Shown piece after piece: positions 15,572-22,887 of a DNA stretch of 64,000 nt. The position numbers and the translations under genes are program-made. Position 1 is the first letter of the stretch; every line of letters begins with the position of its first letter. The notes beneath the pieces were generated by a model. That model searched no databases. It was not told the origin of the DNA and was given only the letters and a program-made list of their open reading frames with translations. This DNA comes from Streptomyces sp. HD (GTDB taxonomy: Bacteria > Actinomycetota > Actinomycetes > Streptomycetales > Streptomycetaceae). The stretch is from assembly GCF_028369295.1 (NCBI RefSeq), contig NZ_JAQMYP010000036.1, positions 43,450-107,449 of the forward strand. The letters are read 5' to 3'.

Positions 15572-18500
15572 TCAAGTGGGTGGGACGGGAGTCTCATTAT
15601 GTGAGCGGAGGGCGCTTCCGCCTCCGAGAACAGCGGCCACACCACCGGTGTACACCCCCGCACCCCTGTCCAGGGCGCGTTCACCTCCAACACGTCCGTT
15701 CGGCTCTCTCACACCACCCGCGTAGGCGGGCTCCGCCGGTCCGTGCGGCACCGGATAGTGGCCGGAACTGAGCGCCCGGCGCAGCCGGTACTCGTCGAGC
15801 GGCCCGGAGAACGCCATGCCCTGCCCGTGCGTGCACCCCATCGCGCGCAGCGCGACGACCTGCTCCGGCAGGTCCACGCCGTCGGCCACGGACTGCAGCC
15901 CGAGGTCGCCGGCGATCCGCAGCAGCCCGCCCGTGATCTTGTGCAGCCGGGCGGACTCGACGACTCCCTCGACCAGACCGCGGTCGAGCCTGAGGACGTC
16001 GACGGGGAGCCGGCGCAGGGCCGTGATCGCCGCGAACCCGCTGCCGAAGCCGTCCAGGGCGATCCGGACACCGATTCTGCGCAGGCCGCCGAGGCGGCGC
16101 TCCAGTTCGTCCAGCGAGGCGCGCGGGTCGAGGTCGGACAGCTCGATGATCAGCGACCCGGACGGCAGCCCGTGCCGGGTCAGCAGCGCCTCGATCGAGC
16201 CGAGCGGCATCGACCGGTCCAGCAGCCGGCGCGCACCCATCCGCACGACGACGGGTACGGCGAGCCCGGTCGCGGTGCGTTCGGCGGCCTGCTCCACGGC
16301 CTCCTCCAGCATCCAGCGGCCCAGCTCGGCGGTCTTGTCGCTGTCCTCGGCCACCCGCAGGAACTCGGCGGGCGTGAACAGCACCCCTTGCGAGGACCGC
16401 CAGCGCGCCTGGGCGGCGACCGAGGTGATCCGGCCGTCCGCCAGACACACCACCGGCTGGTGCAGCAGCGCGAACTCACCGTCGTGCAGCGCGGCCCGCA
16501 GGCGCGTGGCCAGCTCCGCCTTGCGTACGACGTCCTGCTGCATCTGCGGCTTGTACAGCTCGACGCGGCCCTTGCCGCCCGCCTTGGCGCGGTACATGGC
16601 CAGGTCGGCGTTGCGCAGCAGCTCCCCCGCGCCGAGGCCCGGCTCGGCGAAGGCGACGCCGATGGAGGCGTTGACACGGACATCGTTGCCGTCGATGAGG
16701 TACGGCTGCGACAGGGTCAGTCTGAGCCGTTCGGCGAGCTCCACGATGTGCCGTTCGCGGGCGGCGCGGTCCCGGGTGTTGTCTCCGACGATCAGGGCCG
16801 CGAACTCGTCGCCGCCCAGCCGGGACGCGGTGTCCCCGCGCCGGACCGTGTCCTGGAGTCTGCGGGCGGCCTGGACGAGCAGTTCGTCCCCGGCCTGGTG
16901 TCCGATCGTGTCGTTGACGCCCTTGAAGCCGTCGAGGTCGATGAAGAGCACGGCCGTGTTGCGCAGGGCGAGGCCCCGGTCGGAGGCGCGGCGGCCGGAG
17001 AGGGCCTGCTGCACGCGCCGGGTGAACAGCGCGCGGTTGGGCAGGTCGGTGAGCGGGTCGTGCTCGGCGTTGTGCTGGAGCTGCGCCTGTAGGCGCACTC
17101 TTTCGGTCACGTCCCGGCTGTTGAAGATGAGTCCGCCGTGGTGCCGGTTGACCGTTGACTCGACGTTGAGCCAGCTGTCCTCGCCGGAGCGGAAGCGGCA
17201 CTCGATGCGCGTAGTGGGTTCCTCAAGTGGGCTGGCGGCGAGGAAGCGGCGCACTTCGTGCACCACGCAGCCCAGGTCCTCCGGGTGGATGAGATTGGCC
17301 AGTTCCGTACCCACCAGATCCTCGGCGGAGCGGCCGTAGACCCCGGCGGCGGCCGGGGAGACGTACCGGAGGATGCCGTTGGGTGCGGCGATCATGATGA
17401 CGTCGCTGGAGCCCTGCACCAGGGAGCGGAAGTGGTTCTCCTTCTGGGCCAGTTCCTGGGTGAGGGTGATGTTGTCGAGCAGCATGATGCCCTGGCGCAC
17501 CACGAGGGCGAGCACGACGGTGCCGCCGGTGAAGAGCACCACGCGGTCGACGCTGCGGCCGTTGAGGACGTTGTAGAGGATCCCCAGGGTGCAGACGGCG
17601 GCGGCGAGGTACGGCGTGAGGGCGGCCAGGGAGCCGGAGATCGGCCGGGTGGCCGGATACCGGCTGTGATCACCTCCCTGCGCGGGGGCGTGGAGGTGGC
17701 CCCCGCCGCGCTGTCCCGGCACGTGCTCGTGCACCACGCGTGTGTGCCCCGCCGAGGGGTGCCGGTCGGCCTCCTCCTGCCCACGCCTGGGCGCGGCCCA
17801 CGGGGCGTACGCCAGGAGCAGGGAGCCGGCGAACCAGCCCGCGTCGAGCAACTGGCCCGAGCGGTAGTTGTTGTGCAGCAGCGGCGAGGTGAACAGGGCG
17901 TCGCACATGACGGTCAGGGCGAGCGCGCCGATCGCGGTGTTGACCGCGGTGCGGTTGGCCGAGGAGCGGCGGAAGTGCAGCGCGAGCACCATGCTGACCA
18001 GGGCGATGTCGAGCAGCGGGTAGGCGAGCGAGAGCGCGGTGTGCGCCACGCTCGCCCCACCGCCCGAGTCGAGCTTGGCCGCCTGGGCCAGGGCGAGGCT
18101 CCACGCCAGCGTCAGCAGCGAGCCGCCGATCAGCCAGGCGTCCAGCCCGAGGCAGACCCAGCCGGCCTTGGTCACCGGTCGCTTGGCGAGCACCAGGAGT
18201 CCCACGATGGCGGGCGGCGCGAAGCACAGGAAGAACCCGTCGGCGTAGGAGGGGCTGGGCACGGGCCGCTCCAGGACGACCTCGTACCACCCCCAGACCA
18301 GGTTGCCGAGGGCCGCCATCGCGGAGGAGAGGGCGAACAGCAGCCAGGCAGGTCGAAAGCGGATACGGCGGCTACGGGCGTAGCGGAAGCAGGACACGGC
18401 GGCGGCGCCGGCCGCGGCGGCCAGTCCGAAGTCGCCCATGATCAGCGCGACTTGATCCGATCCCCAGCCGAGCGCGGAGCCGACGGCGTAGCCGGCGCAC

Positions 18501-18832
18501 AGCAGGGCCAGAACGAGTTGCGGAACCATGCCCGAGCCGCCGCCGGAAGACGACAGCCGGGGCAGCATCGCCGCCGACGAGGGCTGTGCCCGCAGCGCCG
18601 AGTCGAGGGTCGTCGTGGGGGGCGGCGGCGAACTCACCGGGCCCTCCCGGTCCGCGCCGCTCCCGGGTCCCGGGGGTCCCGGTGCGCCGGCTGCGCATGC
18701 CGCCTGCGGCTGGTGTGCCGGCGGTGGTGATGGTTGTGATGGCAGCCGTGAGTGCCGTGGTGGCCGCGTCTGCGCGCGGCCGTGACCCAGGGTCGCCGAC
18801 GGCGGCCCCGTCGCGTCGGATCGCTCGTCCAT
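15572..18832 (-). CDS. cdgE: Membrane PAS-GGDEF-EAL protein, c-di-GMP metabolism, EAL degenerate
   Basis: About 1086 aa from ATG 18832 (GTG at 18862 possible; neither has a clear ribosome binding site). Order: Pro/Ala-rich cytoplasmic N-terminus (1-95), about ten membrane helices (105-450) interrupted by a His/Gly-rich loop, PAS (470-580), GGDEF (590-740), EAL (780-1030), and a disordered tail. GGDEF is intact with RLGGDEF, and RRGD five residues before it fits the inhibitory I-site, so diguanylate cyclase activity is likely. The EAL domain has lost its signature: AAQARW replaces EALxRW, LDGFGSG replaces DDFGTG, and ADGVD replaces AEGVE. The symbol follows memory of S. coelicolor SCO5511 and is tentative. 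Its 3' end runs up to the ilvB leader. Confidence 0.82.
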   Translation of the reverse strand: MDERSDATGPPSATLGHGRAQTRPPRHSRLPSQPSPPPAHQPQAACAAGAPGPPGPGSGADREGPVSSPPPPTTTLDSALRAQPSSAAMLPRLSSSGGGSGMVPQLVLALLCAGYAVGSALGWGSDQVALIMGDFGLAAAAGAAAVSCFRYARSRRIRFRPAWLLFALSSAMAALGNLVWGWYEVVLERPVPSPSYADGFFLCFAPPAIVGLLVLAKRPVTKAGWVCLGLDAWLIGGSLLTLAWSLALAQAAKLDSGGGASVAHTALSLAYPLLDIALVSMVLALHFRRSSANRTAVNTAIGALALTVMCDALFTSPLLHNNYRSGQLLDAGWFAGSLLLAYAPWAAPRRGQEEADRHPSAGHTRVVHEHVPGQRGGGHLHAPAQGGDHSRYPATRPISGSLAALTPYLAAAVCTLGILYNVLNGRSVDRVVLFTGGTVVLALVVRQGIMLLDNITLTQELAQKENHFRSLVQGSSDVIMIAAPNGILRYVSPAAAGVYGRSAEDLVGTELANLIHPEDLGCVVHEVRRFLAASPLEEPTTRIECRFRSGEDSWLNVESTVNRHHGGLIFNSRDVTERVRLQAQLQHNAEHDPLTDLPNRALFTRRVQQALSGRRASDRGLALRNTAVLFIDLDGFKGVNDTIGHQAGDELLVQAARRLQDTVRRGDTASRLGGDEFAALIVGDNTRDRAARERHIVELAERLRLTLSQPYLIDGNDVRVNASIGVAFAEPGLGAGELLRNADLAMYRAKAGGKGRVELYKPQMQQDVVRKAELATRLRAALHDGEFALLHQPVVCLADGRITSVAAQARWRSSQGVLFTPAEFLRVAEDSDKTAELGRWMLEEAVEQAAERTATGLAVPVVVRMGARRLLDRSMPLGSIEALLTRHGLPSGSLIIELSDLDPRASLDELERRLGGLRRIGVRIALDGFGSGFAAITALRRLPVDVLRLDRGLVEGVVESARLHKITGGLLRIAGDLGLQSVADGVDLPEQVVALRAMGCTHGQGMAFSGPLDEYRLRRALSSGHYPVPHGPAEPAYAGGVREPNGRVGGERALDRGAGVYTGGVAAVLGGGSALRSHNETPVPPT

Positions 18833-19088
18833 AGGCCGTGCATCGTCCGTCGCCCCCCTCACAAATCTGAAATGTCCATCCCCGGCGCCGAACGTGCGCG
18901 GCGCAACCCCTGTCGGGACGATACACCAGTCTCGTCACTCAGGGACATAGCGTCTCTACGCTCCGTGACGACCAGCGCATATGCGAGTACGGACCGCTTC
19001 CGCGAGGTTGCGGAGGGTACTCGAAGCGGATGAAGAGCCTGTTGCGCGCGGCGTGTGCGGCACCCGCGCGACGCTCAGCCCGTGAGCG

Positions 19089-20039
19089 TCACGCGCGCTT
19101 CGCGCCCGTCGTAAGGATCACGTTGCGCAACGGCTCCCGGTTCACATAACGACTCAACTGGTCCACCAGAAGCCGCTTGGCGCGCGGCAGGAACGCGGAC
19201 GTCGGCCCGCCCACATGCGGGCTGATCAGCACGCCCGGCGCACGCCACAGGGGATGCTCCCGGGGCAGCGGTTCGGGGTCGGTGACGTCCAGGGCGGCGG
19301 TGATGCGCCCGGTCTCCAACTCGGCGAGCAGGGCCTTGGTGTCGACGACGGGTCCACGGGCGACGTTGACCAGCAGCGCGCCGTCCTTCATCCGGGCCAG
19401 GAAGTCGGCATCTGCCAGGTGACGGGTGGTGTCCGTGAGGGGTGTGGACAGGATGACGACGTCCGCTTCCGGCAGCAGGGCGGGCAGTTCGGTGAGCGGA
19501 TGCACGGGTCCGCGCGCCGTGGTGCGCTCAGAGCGCGCGACGCGCGCCACCCGCGCGAGTTCAAACGGTGCGAGCCGGTCCTCGATGGCGGCGCCGATCG
19601 AGCCGTATCCCACGATGAGGACGTTCTTGTCGGCCAGCGCGGGGCGGAATCCGCCGAGCCACTCGCCCCTGTCCTGCGCCCGCACGAAGTCGGGAACGCC
19701 GCGCAGCGAGGCGAGGATCAGCGTGAGGGTGAGCTCGCCGGTGCTCGCTTCGTGCACCCCGCGCGCGTTGCACAGCCGCACGCCCGGGTGCAGGTGCCTG
19801 AGGCCCGGCTCCACGTGGTCGACGCCGGCGGAGAGCGTCTGCACGACCTCGACGGAGCTCATCCGCGGCAGGGGACGCTGCCCGAGCGCGGGCGGCTTCA
19901 TGTACGGGACGACGTAGAAGACGCACTCGGCCGGGTCGGCGGGGAAGTCCTCGGCGCCGTCCCAATAGCGGTAGTTGGGGCCTTCTGGGAGGCCCTCGAT
20001 GTCTTCCGGCGGGATGGGGAGCCACACGTCAGCGGTCAT
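19089..20039 (-). CDS. D-isomer-specific 2-hydroxyacid dehydrogenase
   Basis: 316 aa NAD(P)-dependent oxidoreductase of the SerA/GyaR fold without ACT domain. Seen: cofactor motif IVGYGSIGAAIEDRL, active-site Arg in VNVARGPVVD, Glu in DVTDPEPLPREHPLW and catalytic His in SPHVGGPTSA. The substrate cannot be told; glyoxylate/hydroxypyruvate or another 2-oxoacid is possible. The ATG at 20039 has no Shine-Dalgarno, but TAGCCT (complement of 20046-20051) is placed for a leaderless start. The 256 bases between its stop and the GGDEF gene hold no supported gene. Divergent from the aldo/keto reductase. Confidence 0.9.
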   Translation of the reverse strand: MTADVWLPIPPEDIEGLPEGPNYRYWDGAEDFPADPAECVFYVVPYMKPPALGQRPLPRMSSVEVVQTLSAGVDHVEPGLRHLHPGVRLCNARGVHEASTGELTLTLILASLRGVPDFVRAQDRGEWLGGFRPALADKNVLIVGYGSIGAAIEDRLAPFELARVARVARSERTTARGPVHPLTELPALLPEADVVILSTPLTDTTRHLADADFLARMKDGALLVNVARGPVVDTKALLAELETGRITAALDVTDPEPLPREHPLWRAPGVLISPHVGGPTSAFLPRAKRLLVDQLSRYVNREPLRNVILTTGAKRA

Positions 20040-20114
20040 GTCAGGAGGCTATGTCAGGCGAACAGGAGTGCAGAGGTTAGGTTGGGGTGCCGGAAGAGGG
20101 AGGGTTACGGCCAG

Positions 20115-21113
20115 GTGGAGCGCAGGACGATCGGCGCGGCGGCACTCGCGGTGGGGGCCGTCGGGCTCGGGTGCATGCCGATGAACTGGGCGTACAGCTC
20201 GTCGCGACAGCGGGGCGAGGAGTCGCTCAGGGCGGTGCACCGGGCACTCGATCTGGGCTCGACGCTGCTGGACACGGCCGACATGTACGGCCCGTTCACC
20301 AACGAGCTGTTGTTGGGGCGGGTGTTGAAGGAGCGCCGCCAGGACGCGTTCGTGTCGACGAAGGTCGGGCTGCTCGTCGGCGAACAGCACATCGTGGCCA
20401 ACGGCCGCCCCGGCTATGTGAAACGAGCCTGCGACGCCTCCCTGCGCCGGCTGCAGACGGACGTCATAGACCTCTACCAGTTGCACCGCGCCGACCCCGA
20501 AGTCCCCGTGGAGGAGACGTGGGGCGCGATGGCGGAGCTCGTCCAGGCCGGAAAAGTACGGGCGTTGGGGCTGTGCGCGGTGGGCGCGCGGGGTGGCCGT
20601 CGCTCCGGAACCCGCCTGCACGACGCCACGATCCGGCAGTTGCAGCGGGTGCAGCAGGTCTTCCCGGTGAGCGCCGTGCAGGCGGAGCTGTCGGTGTGGT
20701 CGCCGGAGGCGCTGGAGACGCTGCTGCCGTGGTGCGAGGCGCGCGGCATCGGCTTCCTGGCGGCGATGCCCCTGGGCAACGGCTTCCTGACCGGCACGCT
20801 CACCCCCGGCGAGGGCTTCGAGCCGGACGACGTCCGCGCCCGGCATCCGCGCTTCACCGCGGAGATGATGGCGGCGAACCAGCCGATCGTGGCCGGCCTG
20901 CGCCGGATAGCGGCCAGGCACGGGGCCGGGGTCACGCCGGCGCAGGTGGCGCTGGCGTGGGTGCTGACCCAGGGGCGGCATGTCATCGTGGTGCCCGGGA
21001 CCAAGCAGGAGCGCTGGGTGACGCAGAACGCGGGGGCCGAGGGCGTACGGCTGACCGAGCATGATCTGGCCGAGGTGGCGGATCTGCCGGGGGCGCTGGG
21101 GTCCTGGGACTGA
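20115..21113 (+). CDS. Aldo/keto reductase
   Basis: 332 aa, NADPH-dependent (beta/alpha)8 barrel oxidoreductase. The tetrad is visible as Asp and Tyr in LLDTADMYG, Lys in VSTKVG and His in YQLHRAD. The C-terminal cofactor segment is VIVVPGTKQERWVTQNAGA. Start GTG at 20115 with GGGAGGG ten bases upstream; the reading frame is open much further upstream but overlaps the divergent dehydrogenase and is not coding. Closest in pattern to the YajO/AKR11-13 type; substrate unknown. A tandem repeat array follows the stop. Confidence 0.92.
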   Translation: MERRTIGAAALAVGAVGLGCMPMNWAYSSSRQRGEESLRAVHRALDLGSTLLDTADMYGPFTNELLLGRVLKERRQDAFVSTKVGLLVGEQHIVANGRPGYVKRACDASLRRLQTDVIDLYQLHRADPEVPVEETWGAMAELVQAGKVRALGLCAVGARGGRRSGTRLHDATIRQLQRVQQVFPVSAVQAELSVWSPEALETLLPWCEARGIGFLAAMPLGNGFLTGTLTPGEGFEPDDVRARHPRFTAEMMAANQPIVAGLRRIAARHGAGVTPAQVALAWVLTQGRHVIVVPGTKQERWVTQNAGAEGVRLTEHDLAEVADLPGALGSWD

Positions 21114-21125
21114 CGTCCGCCGGAG

Positions 21126-21385
21126 GCCGGGCGGCATCGGGCGAGGCGGTCGGAGCCGGCTGAGAGCCTGGCGAAGACCGGCCGGGACCCGATCCGACCG
21201 AGAGCCGGGCGGCATCCGGCCAGGCGGTCAGAGCCGGCGGGGGACTTGGCGAAGACCGGCCGGGACCCGATCCGACCGAGGGGCCGGGCGGCATCCGGCC
21301 AGGCGATCCCGGTCGGCTGAGAGCCCGGCGGAGAGCCACGCGGAGACCGGTCGGGGGATCCGATCCGGCTGCGGGCCGGGCTGCA
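21126..21385. repeat. Tandem repeat array, about 3.2 units of 78-79 bases
   Basis: Units begin with GCCGGGCGGCATC at 21126, 21204 and 21283 (periods 78 and 79). Units 1 and 2 share a stretch such as GGCGAAGACCGGCCGGGACC; unit 3 is more diverged and a fourth starts near 21373. The array fills most of the 358-base gap between the aldo/keto reductase and the lipoprotein gene. Frames stay open on both strands because 78 is a multiple of three, but I see no start signal or protein family, so I treat it as noncoding. Confidence 0.85.
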
Positions 21386-21471
21386 CTGATTCGGGGTTCA
21401 TGGATCGGGAACCTCTGAGGCGCGAGCGGTGTATGAAGAGTAGAACCGGCCGCGTCGAAGGGACCGTGATC

Positions 21472-22635
21472 GTGCATCGTCGAGCTGTGACGGCCGTATG
21501 GGCCGCGGCCGCACTCCTGCTGACGGCCGGCTGCTCCTCCGACGACGGGGGATCACCGGGCGAGGGCGAGAGCGCGGCATCCAGTACCGCCACGGCCGGA
21601 GGGGCGTCGCCCACCCGCCAGGCGGCCGAGACCCCACCGGCGCAGGGCTCGGTCAAGGTCGTGCGTACGGTCGCCGAGGGCCTGAAGACGCCCTGGGGTC
21701 TGGCGCCCCTCCCCGACGATGACTTGCTCGTCTCCTCCCGCGACGAGGCCACGATCACGCGGGTCGACCGAGAGACCGGCAAGAAGACCGAGCTGGGCGA
21801 GGTACCGGGGGTGTCACCCGCGGGCGAGGGCGGTCTCATGGGCCTGGCGCTGTCGCCGGACTACGCCTCGGACCACATGGTCTACGCCTACTTCACCTCG
21901 GCCTCGGACAACCGCATCGTCCGCATGCTGTACGACGAGCAGAAGCCGTCCGGCGAGCAGTTGGGCGCGCCCGACACGATATTCAGGGGCATCCCCAAGG
22001 GCTATATCCACAACGGCGGCCGGATCGCCTTCGGCCCGGACAAGATGCTGTACGCGGGCACGGGCGAGAGCGGTGACACGGGGCTGTCGCAGGACAAGAA
22101 GTCCCTGGGCGGCAAGATCCTGCGCATGACACCGGAGGGCGAACCGGCCCCCGGCAACCCCTTCCCCGACTCCCCCGTGTACTCGTACGGGCACCGGAAC
22201 GTGCAGGGCCTCGCCTGGGACTCCAAACAGCGCCTGTTCGCCGCGGAGTTCGGCCAGGACACCTGGGACGAGCTGAACGCGATCAAGCCGGGCGACAACT
22301 ACGGCTGGCCGGAGGTCGAGGGCAAGGCGGACGACGCCAAGTACCACAATCCGCTGGCCCAGTGGGGCACCGACGACGCCTCTCCCAGCGGCATCGCCCA
22401 TGCCGAGGGCTCCATATGGATGGCCGGTCTGAAGGGCCAACGCCTGTGGCGCATCCCGCTGAACGGCACGGAGGCATCGGCGGCCCCGCAGGCGTTCCTG
22501 GAGGGCAAGTACGGCCGACTGCGGACGGTGGTCGCGGCGGGCGGCGACAAGCTGTGGCTGACGACGAGCAATACGGACGGGCGGGGCGATCCCAAGGACG
22601 GGGACGACCGGATTCTGGAGGTGCAGGTGAGCTGA
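21472..22635 (+). CDS. Lipoprotein, PQQ-dependent sugar dehydrogenase-like beta-propeller (GSDH family)
   Basis: 387 aa. A lipoprotein signal ends in LLLTAGC with Cys21, then an Asp/Ser/Gly-rich linker, then a six-bladed propeller of the soluble aldose/glucose-sorbosone dehydrogenase family. Seen: LKTPWGLAPLPDDDLLVSSR, GGLMGLALSPDYASDHMVYA, YIHNGGRIAFGPDKMLYAGTG, YSYGHRNVQGLAWD and KPGDNYGWPEVEG. The GTG at 21472 has GAAGGGA at good spacing; ATG 21433 is an alternative. The protein is expected on the outer face of the membrane. The His in YIHNGGR and Arg in GHRN fit the PQQ site, but activity is unproven. Confidence 0.9.
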   Translation: MHRRAVTAVWAAAALLLTAGCSSDDGGSPGEGESAASSTATAGGASPTRQAAETPPAQGSVKVVRTVAEGLKTPWGLAPLPDDDLLVSSRDEATITRVDRETGKKTELGEVPGVSPAGEGGLMGLALSPDYASDHMVYAYFTSASDNRIVRMLYDEQKPSGEQLGAPDTIFRGIPKGYIHNGGRIAFGPDKMLYAGTGESGDTGLSQDKKSLGGKILRMTPEGEPAPGNPFPDSPVYSYGHRNVQGLAWDSKQRLFAAEFGQDTWDELNAIKPGDNYGWPEVEGKADDAKYHNPLAQWGTDDASPSGIAHAEGSIWMAGLKGQRLWRIPLNGTEASAAPQAFLEGKYGRLRTVVAAGGDKLWLTTSNTDGRGDPKDGDDRILEVQVS

Positions 22636-22641
22636 GCGGTC

Positions 22642-22842
22642 CTACTGCCTGCCGTCGTCCTCGTCGCCCTCCTCGGCCGACGCCTCGGGCGGCCGTACGA
22701 CCACCTTCCCGGACGCGAGATCTATCGGCCCGCGTCCGGGGTCGTTGTCCCCGACGTCCTCGCGGGTCAGTTCCAGGCGGTTCTGTTCGTCGCTGGTGTG
22801 CTTGCGGCCAGGAGAGAAGAGTTCTTCGAACGCGTTGAACAC
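22642..22842 (-). CDS. Small conserved Streptomyces protein (DUF6191-like)
   Basis: 66 aa, highly charged: MFNAFEELFSPGRKHTSDEQ at the start, then ELTREDVGDNDPGRGPIDLA and an acidic tail. It resembles the small family I recall as DUF6191; no function is known. Start GTG at 22842 with GGAGGT upstream. It lies convergent to the lipoprotein gene, 6 bases between stops, and 45 bases beyond the end of the LuxR gene on the same strand. Confidence 0.75.
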   Translation of the reverse strand: MFNAFEELFSPGRKHTSDEQNRLELTREDVGDNDPGRGPIDLASGKVVVRPPEASAEEGDEDDGRQ

Positions 22843-22887
22843 TGGACCTCCACAGGGCCGACGTCCCTTACAGCGTATATCTGCGCT

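Noticed and set aside
19030..19149. 39-codon plus-strand ORF starting MKSLLRAAC with a weak GAAGCGG site
   Set aside because: It runs into the antisense of the 2-hydroxyacid dehydrogenase gene and has no recognisable feature beyond a short basic sequence.
21126..21385. Possible repeat protein encoded by the 78-base tandem array
   Set aside because: Frames are open in several phases and on both strands, without ribosome binding site or conserved start; better explained as noncoding repeats.
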